A stretch of DNA of 64,000 nucleotides. Source: Paludibacteraceae bacterium (GTDB lineage: Bacteria; Bacteroidota; Bacteroidia; Bacteroidales; Paludibacteraceae). Below, in pieces: positions 53,227-63,035 of the stretch (its first letter is position 1; the number at the start of each line of letters is the position of its first letter). The notes beneath the pieces are model-generated. The model was not told the origin of the DNA and did not search any database. It saw only the letters and a list, made by a program, of their open reading frames with translations. The translations under genes were made by a program, and so were the position numbers. The stretch is taken from NCBI GenBank assembly GCA_017479885.1, contig JAFVBR010000001.1:1-64000 (forward strand), given 5' to 3'.

Positions 53227-55119
53227 TTATCGTCCGGAATAAGTGTTTGAAGCTGTAAGTGTAGTGCTTGATGAACTATTGTTATAGACATCGTATTTCG
53301 AGCCTGAAGTCATGCCGTCAGCAGAGATGAGTATAGACATATTGCTACTGCCGCCGCCCCAGCCTCCACCGCCGGGACCTGCCGAAACCACACGGCCACC
53401 ACCTTGAGAAGGAGAGGTGTAGTTGCCCGGAATAGTGAAAGTAGCAAGAGCAGTTGACGAATTCTGTGCTGTGATCTTAACCGTAGTATTGGCAGTTACG
53501 GAGCCTGTAGTAGAGACTACACCTTGTGAGCCACTGGTGGAAGAAACCGAGTTGTTGCCTCCACCTACAGCCAGCACATTACCTCCCGTGATATAAAGAT
53601 AATAACGTTCTGCTGCATCAAGTCCGCATTCGGGGCTCGCACCGCCGAATGCCATTGTAGTACCACCTTGAATATACAGATTGCCATTGGCATCGAGTCC
53701 GTCGTTGTTAGTGGCAATGACCGAGATAATGCCATTCTTTATATACATGTGAGAGGATGAGTTTATGGCATCATCATAAGAATAGACTGTTATGTCGCCG
53801 CCATTGACAGTAAGGACTTTCTTACTCTCTATACCCTCGGAGCCGTCCCCGCTGCCTGTAGCACTTACATTGATTGTACCGCCATTGATAGTGACATCGC
53901 CATCCGCTTTGATTCCTTTGGGAGAGGAGCGTTTGTAGCTTGCAGAAGAGGAGCTGCCTCCACCCCAACCTCCTCCCCAGCCACCGCCGGAGGACGATGA
54001 AGAAGCGGAATAGCGCGTGCCTGTGGTAGTAATGGTGATATTGCCGTCGTTGACAACAAGGTCACCGTCTGCACTGATACCCTTGCCGCCACTGCCGGTA
54101 CTCTTGAGAGTGAAGGTACCACCGTTGATAGTGAGGTCAGCACCCGACTTGATGCACGCACAAGCTGAAGTGGTGTCGTTGGTGCCGGTTATGCCCCCGC
54201 CTGTGGTAGTGATAGTGAAAGCACCTCCGGCAATAGTCATAGTGCTATCCGACTTCAGACCTTTGCCTGCATCAGCAGATACAGTAGCATTGATGTTACC
54301 GCCATTGATAATAGCAAAGCCGTTCTGCTCGTCGGTAGTGTCATCAGTTTTCTCTATTTGAATGCCGTCGTCACCTGCATTCAGCACAGTAAGTGTACCA
54401 TTGTTCATTTCAAGATACTGTCCTATATGCAAACCATCGCCCACAGCAGACTTCACGATGATGCTGCCTGTAAACTTGTTTTTGAGTTGCATATACTCGC
54501 CCGTTTTCAGAGCATGCTTCGTATTACCGGTAAGGGTAAGAGTGCCGGACCCGGTCACCTCAGGGTGTCCTTTGATTACCAGACATGCCTTTTGAGAACC
54601 GTTTTTCGAGTCAGAGAGTGTGTTGGTGCCTTCAATCTGCAGGTTGATACGTTTGCCGTTGTGAATATTAACAGCGGCGGAGTCTGCACACTGAAGAGCA
54701 AGCGAGTTAAGAAGTACAGTACACTTGAACTGTCCATCAAGATAGAAAGAGCCGTCAGAAGAAGAGCCTGAGAGAACATAGGTTATCTCACCCGGAGCAG
54801 CAGCTGATACGGACTCCGACTGATATAACGCCACATGAGCACCATCAGAATAGACAGTGATATAAGGCTGAGCCTTGTCTGTTGCAACAACAGTGGCAGA
54901 AGAAGCAGAGAAAGTGACATAGACGTATGCGGAATCGCTGCTTACGACAGATATGGTGTCAGGGTGAATGACAACTGTATCACTGCCAATAACAACTGTA
55001 TCATTGGAGACAATAATAGAGTCACCGGTTTTAACGGTATCAGGATTCTCCACTACCCAATTGTTGCATGAAGGCAGCAACAATAAGGACATTAATAGTA
55101 ATAAAGTGATTTTTTTCAT
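53227..55119 (-). CDS. Cthe_2159-type beta-helix carbohydrate-binding lipoprotein 2
   Basis: A 630-residue paralogue of the next gene and the first gene of the six-gene operon. After a lipoprotein signal (LLLMSLLLLPSC) an N-terminal region carries V/T-rich repeats (DSIIVSNDTVVIGSDTVVIH). The beta-helix follows with IEGTNTLSDSKNG, GSGTLTLTGNTKHALKTGEY, NNGTLTVLNAGDDGIQIEK and GTINVSATGSGDGSEGIE. There is a Ser/Gly/Trp-rich insert (SSSSGGGWGGGWGGGSSS) and a second one near the C-terminus. Such inserts are typical of surface loops in this family. The ligand is unknown; Ca-dependent polyuronate binding is known for one relative. Confidence 0.88.
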   Translation of the reverse strand: MKKITLLLLMSLLLLPSCNNWVVENPDTVKTGDSIIVSNDTVVIGSDTVVIHPDTISVVSSDSAYVYVTFSASSATVVATDKAQPYITVYSDGAHVALYQSESVSAAAPGEITYVLSGSSSDGSFYLDGQFKCTVLLNSLALQCADSAAVNIHNGKRINLQIEGTNTLSDSKNGSQKACLVIKGHPEVTGSGTLTLTGNTKHALKTGEYMQLKNKFTGSIIVKSAVGDGLHIGQYLEMNNGTLTVLNAGDDGIQIEKTDDTTDEQNGFAIINGGNINATVSADAGKGLKSDSTMTIAGGAFTITTTGGGITGTNDTTSACACIKSGADLTINGGTFTLKSTGSGGKGISADGDLVVNDGNITITTTGTRYSASSSSSGGGWGGGWGGGSSSSASYKRSSPKGIKADGDVTINGGTINVSATGSGDGSEGIESKKVLTVNGGDITVYSYDDAINSSSHMYIKNGIISVIATNNDGLDANGNLYIQGGTTMAFGGASPECGLDAAERYYLYITGGNVLAVGGGNNSVSSTSGSQGVVSTTGSVTANTTVKITAQNSSTALATFTIPGNYTSPSQGGGRVVSAGPGGGGWGGGSSNMSILISADGMTSGSKYDVYNNSSSSTTLTASNTYSGR

Positions 55120-55159
55120 ATCATATAATATACATGTGCTCCTTTTTGCAAAAGAGTTG

Positions 55160-55190
55160 CAAAAATAGTGCTATAGTTTCAAAATGACAA
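55160..55190 (-). promoter_or_regulatory. Promoter of the beta-helix/VTC operon
   Basis: On the minus strand, TTG (55190-55188) and TATTTTTG (55167-55160) are 20 bp apart, 40 bp before the first gene. Confidence 0.65.
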
Positions 55191-55287
55191 GTAATATTGC
55201 GATTTTTCTTAAAATTAAGCATATTTTACATAAGAAAAACGACATATTGGCAAATAGAACATTACAGATTTGAATAATTATACAAAC

Positions 55288-55317
55288 AAGAGCCGCAACA
55301 TGATGTTCCGGCTCTTG
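55288..55317 (-). terminator. Terminator of the ftsX-queA operon
   Basis: CAAGAGCCG (55288-55296) pairs with CGGCTCTTG (55309-55317), and the loop itself contains the palindrome AACATGATGTT. Read on the minus strand it lies 33 bp after queA and is followed by TTTGTATAATTATT. Confidence 0.75.
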
Positions 55318-55350
55318 CTGCTGTATTCGAAATACCCAATATTGGAGATA

Positions 55351-56421
55351 TCAATCAACTATAAGCATGGCATCACCGTAGTCACCGAAATGGAAACCTT
55401 CCTTTACTGCCACTTCGTAAGCATGCATCACTTCATCGTAACCGCCGAACGCTGCTACCATCATTATCTGAGTGGACTGCGGCATATAGAAGTTGGCAAG
55501 CATGGTGTTAGCCACAGAGAAATCGTAAGGCGGGAATATGAACTTGTTGGTCCAACCTGAAAAAGCCTTTACGTGACCATTGGTTCCGACAACAGTTTCC
55601 AGAACGCGCATTACGTCGGTGCCAATAGCGCATATACGTTTTTCTTCCTCATGCAAGCGCTCTATGGTGTCAACCACTTGTTGGGATATCTCCATCTGCT
55701 CTGAGTCCATCTTATGCTTGGTAAGGTCTTCAACATCAATATCTTTGAAGTTACCCAAACCTACATGTGATGTCACAAAACTCCACTCAATACCGTGAAT
55801 CTCCATACGTTTGAGCATCGATTTGGAGAAGTGCAGACCTGATGCAGGCACTGCCACAGCCCCCTCTTCGCGGGCAAAGATAGTCTGATAGCGGGCGGCA
55901 TCTTCTGCATCACGCTCATCGGGATGCTCAAGGTCACGGTGAATGTACTTTGGCAGAGGTGTATGCCCCAGTGCAAACAGTTTCTCACGGAACTCTTCGT
56001 TGCTATAGTCGGTAAGAAAACGGAGCGTACGGCCGCGTGAGGTGGTGTTGTCAATAACTTCGGCAACGATACTGCTGTCGCCTGCAAAATAAATTTTATT
56101 GCCTATACGAATCTTACGTGCCGGATCTACAAGAACATCCCAATAGCGGTTCTCGTGGTTGAGTTCGCGTAGCAGAAACACTTCGATAGCTGCACCGGTA
56201 CGCTCTTTTGTACCGTACAGACGGGCAGGAAAGACTTTGGTATCGTTGAAGATAAAATGATCGCCCTCGGAGAAATAGTCGAGCATGTCAGGAATCTTCT
56301 TTAGTTCTATGTCACCCGTCTTCTTATGCAGGACAAGAAGACGTGCTTCATCACGATAAGGAGCCGGATACTGAGCAATGAGCTCTTTGGGCAAGGTGAA
56401 TTTGAATTGTGAGAGTTTCAT
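55351..56421 (-). CDS. queA: SAM:tRNA ribosyltransferase-isomerase
   Basis: Enzyme of queuosine synthesis that transfers and isomerises the ribosyl group of S-adenosylmethionine onto preQ1 in tRNA. Family blocks include the start [65 protein letters not shown] and [12 protein letters not shown]. The 356-residue length is normal. It is the last gene of the ftsX-DUF3098-uppP-truB-queA series, 12 bp after truB. Confidence 0.97.
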   Translation of the reverse strand: MKLSQFKFTLPKELIAQYPAPYRDEARLLVLHKKTGDIELKKIPDMLDYFSEGDHFIFNDTKVFPARLYGTKERTGAAIEVFLLRELNHENRYWDVLVDPARKIRIGNKIYFAGDSSIVAEVIDNTTSRGRTLRFLTDYSNEEFREKLFALGHTPLPKYIHRDLEHPDERDAEDAARYQTIFAREEGAVAVPASGLHFSKSMLKRMEIHGIEWSFVTSHVGLGNFKDIDVEDLTKHKMDSEQMEISQQVVDTIERLHEEEKRICAIGTDVMRVLETVVGTNGHVKAFSGWTNKFIFPPYDFSVANTMLANFYMPQSTQIMMVAAFGGYDEVMHAYEVAVKEGFHFGDYGDAMLIVD

Positions 56422-56433
56422 ATATTGTTTCTT

Positions 56434-57186
56434 TTACTTTATTTGCATGGATTCTGATGTTTGAGTCGTTTCCATAGTATCAAGCAAGGCGGTGAACTTT
56501 TGGAAATCAAGACAGTCGTCAACACAAATGTCTCCAAGGCGGGTGCGGCGAAGCGCAATCAAATGTGCACCCGAATGCAATGCGGCACCGATGTCACGAG
56601 CCAACGCCCGAATATATGTGCCTTTGGAGCAGACTATACGCAAAGTCAGCTGTTTGGCTTGATTGTTATAATCCAAAATCTCTATCTCATCAATGACAAG
56701 GAGTTTGGGTTTCAGTTCTACATCTTCTCCTTTACGGGCATAGGCGTAGGCTCGTTTGCCATCTACCTTAACAGCCGAAAAGGCGGGAGGAGTCTGCCAT
56801 ATCTCTCCCCGGAAACGAGGAATGACCTCGTCAATCAAAGAGAGCGTTATATGGTCGGTAGGATAAGTGGCATCAACGGGTTTCTCGAGGTCAAAACTCG
56901 GAGTGGTGGCTCCAAGTTGCAGAGTGGCAACGTATTCTTTGGTATGCAGCTGAAGTTCGTCAATGAGTTTGGTTTTCTTACCGGTGCAAACGACAACGAC
57001 ACCTGTTGCCAGAGGGTCAAGAGTGCCGGTGTGCCCGACCTTAAGGCGCTTCACACCCAGTTTCCTGCACAGCATCCAGCGGACTTTGCCCACCACGTCG
57101 AACGAAGTCCACCCGTATGGTTTGTCAAATGCCAATATTTCCCCCTCTACGAAATCCATATCCGTCATTAATGTTTTCTCTTGCAA
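56434..57186 (-). CDS. truB: tRNA pseudouridine-55 synthase
   Basis: Makes the universal pseudouridine at position 55 in the tRNA T loop. The opening DKPYGWTSFDVVGKVRW, the catalytic block KVGHTGTLDPLATGVVVVC with its nucleophilic Asp, and FRGEIWQTPPAFSAVKVDGKRAYAYAR are diagnostic; CSKGTYIRALARDIG follows. At 250 residues there is no C-terminal PUA domain, as usual in the phylum. ATG 57186 is used; MTDMDF six codons later is an alternative. It starts 27 bp after uppP. Confidence 0.97.
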   Translation of the reverse strand: MQEKTLMTDMDFVEGEILAFDKPYGWTSFDVVGKVRWMLCRKLGVKRLKVGHTGTLDPLATGVVVVCTGKKTKLIDELQLHTKEYVATLQLGATTPSFDLEKPVDATYPTDHITLSLIDEVIPRFRGEIWQTPPAFSAVKVDGKRAYAYARKGEDVELKPKLLVIDEIEILDYNNQAKQLTLRIVCSKGTYIRALARDIGAALHSGAHLIALRRTRLGDICVDDCLDFQKFTALLDTMETTQTSESMQIK

Positions 57187-57213
57187 CGCACGCTCATGCG
57201 TCTTATCATAATT

Positions 57214-58035
57214 CTATACAGCGAGCTGACTGTAAACTATTGCAAATATGCCCGCTGCGAGGCAATAGATTGCAAAATATATCAGTTTCTGTCGTTTTAC
57301 AATCTCAATCATAAAGCGGCAGGCAAAACACCCGGTAACAAAGGCGGCTACAAACCCTACAGCAAGCGAGAGAACCGGAATACCGGAGAATGCCACAGGG
57401 GCTTTGACAGCCTTTATCAAATCAAGCAATGCTTCTCCGAGTATCGGAATAAGAACCATTAGGAAGGAAAACTGTGCCACTTTCTCTTTCTTTACTCCGC
57501 AAAGCAGACCGGTGGCGATGGTAGTGCCTGAGCGGGAGAGCCCGGGCAGCACGGCAAGAGCCTGTGCACAACCTATTATTGCAGCGTCACGATAAGTGAC
57601 ATCATGTCCTTCGCCTTTCATGCGCTTGGAGAGAAACTCGCTCAGCCAGAGAAGCAAAGCTGTAACAAGAAGACAAATGCCTACCAGCAGGAGTCCGTGT
57701 CCGAAGAGCTGCTCTACATAATCCTTGAAGAACATGCCGACAATAAAGACGGGAATCATTGATACAAATATCTTTGCCACATAGTCTTTCTCGGCATTCC
57801 AACTGAGGGTAGTGAATGTTCCCTTGAACAATACAGCCACCTCGCGCCAGAGAATGACAAGAGTGGAAAGCACTGTAGCAGTATGCACAACCACAGCAAA
57901 TGTAAGATTGTCGTCACCCGCTGTGCCGAGCAAAGCCTGCCCTATCTCCAAATGTCCGCTGCTGCTGACAGGAAGAAACTCGGTGAGTCCCTGAATAACA
58001 CCCAATATAAGAGCCTGAAGCCAAGACATAATCAA
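57214..58035 (-). CDS. uppP: Undecaprenyl-diphosphatase, BacA type
   Basis: Integral membrane enzyme that recycles the lipid carrier of peptidoglycan and O-antigen synthesis. The conserved first block [20 protein letters not shown] and the second [18 protein letters not shown] hold the catalytic Glu/Ser and the Arg/Ser residues. About eight TM helices are evident in 273 residues. It lies in the conserved Bacteroidota order after DUF3098 and before truB. Confidence 0.97.
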   Translation of the reverse strand: MIMSWLQALILGVIQGLTEFLPVSSSGHLEIGQALLGTAGDDNLTFAVVVHTATVLSTLVILWREVAVLFKGTFTTLSWNAEKDYVAKIFVSMIPVFIVGMFFKDYVEQLFGHGLLLVGICLLVTALLLWLSEFLSKRMKGEGHDVTYRDAAIIGCAQALAVLPGLSRSGTTIATGLLCGVKKEKVAQFSFLMVLIPILGEALLDLIKAVKAPVAFSGIPVLSLAVGFVAAFVTGCFACRFMIEIVKRQKLIYFAIYCLAAGIFAIVYSQLAV

Positions 58036-58063
58036 TACATTTTAGGGGTTTTCCTTGATTTCA

Positions 58064-58306
58064 TTACTGCTTATCTTCAGTGTTATCGCCTTTCTTCTTC
58101 GGTTTGTAGAGAATGGCAAATATCATTGCCACAAAACCGGACAATGCAATCATAGGACCTACCGTTATGCGGCGGAAGGAGAATATGTCAGGATTAAACT
58201 CGGTTGCGCCGGAAGGAGCACCTGCCATAAGTGCAAAACCGAGAATGATAATAACGAGCGAGGCAACAATAAGCCACACGTTAAGTTTGGGAAGACTTGA
58301 TTTCAT
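58064..58306 (-). CDS. DUF3098 small membrane protein
   Basis: An 80-residue product with two TM helices (VWLIVASLVIIILGFALMAG and ITVGPMIALSGFVAMIFAIL) separated by a short loop with NPDIFSFRR, which is the DUF3098 signature, and a charged C-terminal tail. Function is unknown. In Bacteroidota it normally sits between ftsX and uppP, as here, so a link to cell wall synthesis or division is inferred. ATG 58306 (MKSSLPKLNVW) fits relatives; eight more codons up to 58330 are open. Confidence 0.88.
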   Translation of the reverse strand: MKSSLPKLNVWLIVASLVIIILGFALMAGAPSGATEFNPDIFSFRRITVGPMIALSGFVAMIFAILYKPKKKGDNTEDKQ

Positions 58307-58362
58307 ATTATATGTAAAAACTATTTTCAATTACCGGTCGCTGCTTTCTATAATCAGCAACT

Positions 58363-59223
58363 TCATACATAATACAGATCATCGGTGCGCATGCGGATGT
58401 AGTGGTTGGTTGCGAAAACTGATGCAAGGAGCGTAAGGAATATACCGGACAGCAAAACTACCACACATACTGCAAGTATGTTTTGCCATGTCAGTAGCAT
58501 AAGGTTGATATTGAGGTAGTAATGCACATACGCCATAGCAGCTGCAAGCATACATAACGCAACCACTCCGGCTATGAACCCCATCAGCACATTACGGCGC
58601 ACAATAGGAGCCTTAATCACATGAGGTGTGGCACCTACAAGCTGCATCGTATTAATCAAGAAACGCTTGGAATAGACATGCAGGCGTATTGTATTCACTA
58701 TAAGTGCCACTGCCACAAAGAGCAAGAGCAATGCAGCCGCAAGGAGTGCAAAGGAAAGAACATTGACATTGCTGTCAAGCATACTGACAACATCCTTCTG
58801 ATAGATAATGCGCTTTATGGCAGGGAAAGTTGAAAGCGTATGTTCTATAGCGGCTATACTGTCCGACTGAGCATAGTCGGCATTGAGAAAAACTTCATAA
58901 GAAGCCTGGAGAGGATTAAAGCCGAGAAACTCAGCAGGATTCTCACCAAGATACTCTATATGCTCCTTCAGTGCATCATCTTTCGATGTAAAAGTATGCT
59001 CACGAGAGAAGGGAGCAATTGTGAGCAGATTATCTATACGCCTCAGTTCGTCCTCTTCCGCATTGTCGTTAAGGACAAGTGTGAGCGATACATTCTGCTT
59101 GACCTGTCGGATTAGGTCGTTTGCAACTATAAGAAGCACAGCCTCTATACCAATGAGAAAAAGCACCAATGCCACCGAGACCGTGGTGGTAAGGTACATA
59201 TTGAAAAAGCGATGTTTAGCCAT
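58363..59223 (-). CDS. ftsX: Cell division protein FtsX
   Basis: ABC-type membrane subunit of the FtsEX complex, which controls septal peptidoglycan hydrolases. The 286 residues have an N-terminal TM (VSVALVLFLIGIEAVLLIV), a periplasmic domain of about 110 residues (FTSKDDALKEHIEYLGENP, YEVFLNADYAQSD, IIYQKDVV) and three C-terminal TM helices with the segment LVGATPHVIKAPIVRRNVLMG typical of FtsX. No ftsE is seen in the window; in this phylum it is often elsewhere. First gene of the operon running to queA. Confidence 0.93.
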   Translation of the reverse strand: MAKHRFFNMYLTTTVSVALVLFLIGIEAVLLIVANDLIRQVKQNVSLTLVLNDNAEEDELRRIDNLLTIAPFSREHTFTSKDDALKEHIEYLGENPAEFLGFNPLQASYEVFLNADYAQSDSIAAIEHTLSTFPAIKRIIYQKDVVSMLDSNVNVLSFALLAAALLLLFVAVALIVNTIRLHVYSKRFLINTMQLVGATPHVIKAPIVRRNVLMGFIAGVVALCMLAAAMAYVHYYLNINLMLLTWQNILAVCVVVLLSGIFLTLLASVFATNHYIRMRTDDLYYV

Positions 59224-59271
59224 GCAGAAACCGAATAGTTAACAGTTGACAATTGATACTTAAACTACACA

Positions 59272-59308
59272 ACAAGAATCAAGGGGGAGTTAGCCTCTTG
59301 ATTCTTGT
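59272..59308 (-). terminator. Terminator of the gldKLMN operon
   Basis: ACAAGAATCAAG (59272-59283) and CTTGATTCTTGT (59297-59308) form a 12-bp stem that can be extended by G-C and G-U pairs in the loop. It lies 22 bp after gldN on the minus strand, before ftsX. Confidence 0.75.
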
Positions 59309-59330
59309 ATTACAGAGCGAGCTACAGACA

Positions 59331-60278
59331 TTAGTACTCCCAAAGATCCTGCTCAAAGTTCAACAACTCGTCGAATATACGCTGCTGCTCCTTCTTGACC
59401 TCATCCTCCGACTTGCTATACTCGAGAATCATGCGGTTATACATATTGCTGTCGCCAAGTATATAGGAGGTGTAGAGTTTCTTCGCGAAAAACTCGTCGA
59501 AGGTGAGGCGTTTGTTGTCGTTCTGCTGCGGAATCATATACTGCTTTGCCATATAAGGACGAAGTTCGTCAAATGGAATCCAGAACAGCACTGACTCATG
59601 AAGGGCAGCCATTACCTGATCGCTCTCCTTGGAAAAAATCTTGTCGGACTGCAACGGAGCTATAGCTATAATCTTGGTGTATAGACGCGATGTATGACGA
59701 TCGAAGAAAACAATTTCTTGAATCAGATATTTAAGCTGGTTCTTCACAAAACTCTCGTATGGATAAAAATGGAATGACATCTTGTCAGCATTCTTGTCAT
59801 AATGCAGAAGCATAGCATCGGAGCACTCCACATTATAGTGACATGTATCCTCCGAGTAGTCAGCTGTCGGATCGTCCACCATAAACAAGGTCGGAATTTC
59901 AGCCATACCGATACGGCTGGCTTCATCAAACTGAGGTTTGATGTTGTCTTGAGCCTTGCGGTAAATAGGCATACCGTCAACTATGGCATCCACAACAATC
60001 TTGAACAAACTGCGATACTGCGGGTCATCATAGCGAACAGGGAAATAAAGCTGGTAGTTCTGTTTGTAGCGCATATCTATAATGCGGTAAACAATACGTG
60101 ACCACACTATATCGTCTGCACGGTGAAACACTTTGACCAATGTGTCCGCAGCGGCATTGAGTTCAACTGTTTCAATACGTACTGCTCCCTTGTCGTCAAA
60201 GAAAGGATAGATTTGATGCTGGGCACTGACGGAGAGTACTCCGAAAAGCAAGCAGGCAATTACACTTAGTTTCTTCAT
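59331..60278 (-). CDS. gldN: Type IX secretion/gliding protein GldN (PorN)
   Basis: Periplasmic partner of the GldK lipoprotein ring of the type IX secretion system. A signal peptide (LSVIACLLFGVLSVSAQ) precedes the conserved start of the domain, with DIVWSRIVYRIIDMRYKQN, YFPVRYDDPQYRSLF, YLIQEIVFFDRHTSRLYTKI and WIPFDELRPYMAKQYM. The 315 residues agree with the family. It is last in the operon, 22 bp after gldM. Confidence 0.96.
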   Translation of the reverse strand: MKKLSVIACLLFGVLSVSAQHQIYPFFDDKGAVRIETVELNAAADTLVKVFHRADDIVWSRIVYRIIDMRYKQNYQLYFPVRYDDPQYRSLFKIVVDAIVDGMPIYRKAQDNIKPQFDEASRIGMAEIPTLFMVDDPTADYSEDTCHYNVECSDAMLLHYDKNADKMSFHFYPYESFVKNQLKYLIQEIVFFDRHTSRLYTKIIAIAPLQSDKIFSKESDQVMAALHESVLFWIPFDELRPYMAKQYMIPQQNDNKRLTFDEFFAKKLYTSYILGDSNMYNRMILEYSKSEDEVKKEQQRIFDELLNFEQDLWEY

Positions 60279-60301
60279 ATTGTAATATATTTATTTTTCT
60301 A

Positions 60302-61855
60302 TTAATTAAGTTGCAGGGGGATACCGCGCAGACGAATCTCTTTTCCTTCCGGACCCTTCGCACGAATATCCACAATATTAACCATCGCACCGGGTTTCAG
60401 TTTGCTCAACTGGTCTATTTGAGCTTTGGAGAACTTATTGCCCGATGACTGTGTATAGCCCATCGATGTCTGCAACTGGAACGATGTGATATTATACTTG
60501 AGGTCAAGCAGTCCCTCTGCTCCGTAACTGGCAATAACTGTAGCCTGCGGATTTAGCAATGCATTACGGGCAATCTTGCCTTCATTATATTCGGTTGAAC
60601 CGCTCTTGAAATATGCACCGGGCTTGGGTAATTCCTTGACACGGTAACTTAGGCTGCCCATGGACTGCACACGACCATCAAGTTCAGCCGATACCGAAAT
60701 CGTTACTTCTTTGGCGGAAGCAGAGGGTTTGATATACCACATGCCTCCACGCTGAGAAGCGGAAGCTCCGCTCACTGATACTTTCACTTTATCGTTGACT
60801 ACACCGGGAACTGAAATGGAGAAGCGGTTCTCATAATCACGGTACATTACGTTCAGGTCAACATTCGAGACTGTAACCGAAGGTTCACCTACACTATAGT
60901 CGCTCTCAAACGGGAAACGCAGTTCTTCCTCACCTTCTGTCTTGGCCGGAAGCACCAGCTCACCTTTGTATTTGCGAAGACCAAGACCTGAAGCGACAAC
61001 CTCATATATGCCGTTCTCATTTATCTTGTTGCCTTCTACATAATAGTCGGGACGTGCCGTCGAGTCAACTGCTGCGAGCACAATCTTGGCACTATACTTG
61101 CCGCCACGGATTACATAACGAGAATTAGGCACTACAAATACCTCCATCTTGTTCACACGAAGGTCGGCGGCATCGGTCTGGTCGCGAAGATACTGTATCA
61201 TCTCGCTCTGCGCCGCACGCACATCGTTCTGCATCTTGGTAAGGATGGTGATACTTGCACCTACTGGCATACCGTCAAATATCACATGCTCCCAATCTAT
61301 CGAGTCGCCGTCCGCTGTTGTACCGCCACTTGTGGAAAACATCTTCTCAAACTCTGCCTTCTTCTCGTTATTAGTCAGTTCAATTAGGAAATTACGATAG
61401 TCAACAAACATCTCCTTCAATATTGTGGCGTGACCTTCGTTGATTGCATATTGCGATGTTACATCCAGATTGTCGCGGGCTGCTATCGTACGTACACCCA
61501 CAGTTTCTTTCGAAGGCGCTTTCTTGTGTCCGTCGGCAAGAACACCTATGTCATATTTGAATGTCTGGATATAATCATATATACTGTCAGACTTCTGCTG
61601 AAGCATCATAGCCTTCTGATACCACTCGCCGTTCTTGGCCTCGTTCTGTTCTGCGGCTATCTTGAAAGACTCCATCATTTCACTATTCCGGCTTTCTATG
61701 GCATCTATAGTGAAATGGAGACTGTCATCAACAAGTCTGAAGCCATTGAGAATATCAGTACTGACATTCAGCGCCAACATCGCTGTCAGCACAAGATACA
61801 TCATACCGATCATTTTTTGTCTCGGGGTTTCCGGACAGTTTTTTGCTCCACCCAT
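60302..61855 (-). CDS. gldM: Type IX secretion motor protein GldM (PorM)
   Basis: Inner membrane protein that, with GldL, forms the proton-driven motor of type IX secretion. One N-terminal TM helix lies in KMIGMMYLVLTAMLALNVS, followed by the large periplasmic part of D1-D4 domains (SFKIAAEQNEAKNGEWY, KMEVFVVPNSRYVIRGGKYSAKI, VGEPSVTVSNVDLNVMYRD, EVTISVSAELDGRVQSMG). The 517 residues match PorM. It begins 53 bp after gldL. Confidence 0.97.
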   Translation of the reverse strand: MGGAKNCPETPRQKMIGMMYLVLTAMLALNVSTDILNGFRLVDDSLHFTIDAIESRNSEMMESFKIAAEQNEAKNGEWYQKAMMLQQKSDSIYDYIQTFKYDIGVLADGHKKAPSKETVGVRTIAARDNLDVTSQYAINEGHATILKEMFVDYRNFLIELTNNEKKAEFEKMFSTSGGTTADGDSIDWEHVIFDGMPVGASITILTKMQNDVRAAQSEMIQYLRDQTDAADLRVNKMEVFVVPNSRYVIRGGKYSAKIVLAAVDSTARPDYYVEGNKINENGIYEVVASGLGLRKYKGELVLPAKTEGEEELRFPFESDYSVGEPSVTVSNVDLNVMYRDYENRFSISVPGVVNDKVKVSVSGASASQRGGMWYIKPSASAKEVTISVSAELDGRVQSMGSLSYRVKELPKPGAYFKSGSTEYNEGKIARNALLNPQATVIASYGAEGLLDLKYNITSFQLQTSMGYTQSSGNKFSKAQIDQLSKLKPGAMVNIVDIRAKGPEGKEIRLRGIPLQLN

Positions 61856-61908
61856 GTTCTCTTGTTTTTAAAAGTTTAAGTGTGTTAAACGTTTAAAGTT
61901 GCATATCA

Positions 61909-62970
61909 TTATGCCAACGCATTGAGCATATTGCCATACACCTTGTTCAGGTCGGCTATCTGCTGCGCAAGCTTGTCCTGTGCAGACTGATATTGCTTGC
62001 CCGCCTCAAGAGCCTGGGAGGCAGTCGCCTGCATCTGCTTTGCATCTTGTGCAAGCTGTTCAATGGTCGCTGTTACACCATTCACTTTCTCTGTCTGTGT
62101 ACGGAAGGCGGCAGACTGTGCATTAAGGTCCTTAAGCTGCAACTCATAAACCGAGTTAAGCGAAGCTATCTGGGCATTTACCTCCTCCAGACCTTTTCCG
62201 CATGCCTTTGTGCCTTTGATTACATTCTCCATATCGGCAATAACGGTCTGGTAGGTCTTGCTGAGTTGATCATATTGTTGTCCCAGACCCTGAGTGCTCT
62301 TGGCAAGTTCCTCCTGAGAAGCCAACACTGTCTGTCCGGCCTTTGCAAAGTTGCCTGCCAGAGTGACTGTGGCATCTTCTACAGCCTTGCCTGCCTTACC
62401 CATGTTGCCTGCAAGAGAGGCTGTGGCGTCATCAACGGCCTTGCCTGCCTTGGCAAGATTGTCAGTGAGACCGGCAGTGGCATTTTCCAATCCTTCTCCT
62501 GCCGCAACCATAGTCTTCTTCAGTTGGGCGGTCGCATCTGCCATCTCACCTATTGATGCTAACTGCTGCGCAGTCTTGCTCAGGTTCTGAATACCGTCCT
62601 TCAACGCCTGAAGTTCTGCCTCTGGAAGAGCTGTATCCACCTTCTTGCCTGGCTCTGAGCCGGGGAGACCGTTGCCTCCAAGAAGCTCTTTTTCTTCATG
62701 ACCTATCAACTGCGGGAACACATTCTCCCAATTATAAACTGCGTGGGGCTTCTCAAATATACCGAGCATAAAGAGAAATGATTCGGTAAACATACCTACC
62801 ATCAACACATAACTTGCGCCGGGCCAGTGGAGAATCTTAAAGAGTGCTCCTACGATAACGACTGATGCACCCAAACTGTAAACCATGTTTACTGCATAAG
62901 AATGACGTGCATACCATGCAACTACTTTATCCCAACCTTTCAGTTCCTGGGGATTGTTTTGATTTGCCAT
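61909..62970 (-). CDS. gldL: Type IX secretion motor protein GldL (PorL) with 18-residue repeats
   Basis: Two TM helices (VNMVYSLGASVVIVGALFKI and SYVLMVGMFTESFLFMLGIF, the latter with the conserved Glu63 of the proton path) mark GldL. The cytoplasmic region is long: residues 150-221 consist of four successive 18-residue units, for example LTDNLAKAGKAVDDATAS and LAGNMGKAGKAVEDATVT, forming a probable coiled coil, followed by more Gln-rich helix. At 353 residues it exceeds the shorter GldL proteins of gliding species. It follows gldK by 65 bp. Confidence 0.95.
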   Translation of the reverse strand: MANQNNPQELKGWDKVVAWYARHSYAVNMVYSLGASVVIVGALFKILHWPGASYVLMVGMFTESFLFMLGIFEKPHAVYNWENVFPQLIGHEEKELLGGNGLPGSEPGKKVDTALPEAELQALKDGIQNLSKTAQQLASIGEMADATAQLKKTMVAAGEGLENATAGLTDNLAKAGKAVDDATASLAGNMGKAGKAVEDATVTLAGNFAKAGQTVLASQEELAKSTQGLGQQYDQLSKTYQTVIADMENVIKGTKACGKGLEEVNAQIASLNSVYELQLKDLNAQSAAFRTQTEKVNGVTATIEQLAQDAKQMQATASQALEAGKQYQSAQDKLAQQIADLNKVYGNMLNALA

Positions 62971-63035
62971 TTTTGTATATCTGTTAAAAGTTTTTATTCG
63001 ATAAGTATTTCTGTATTTATATATTAAGGTGCATA

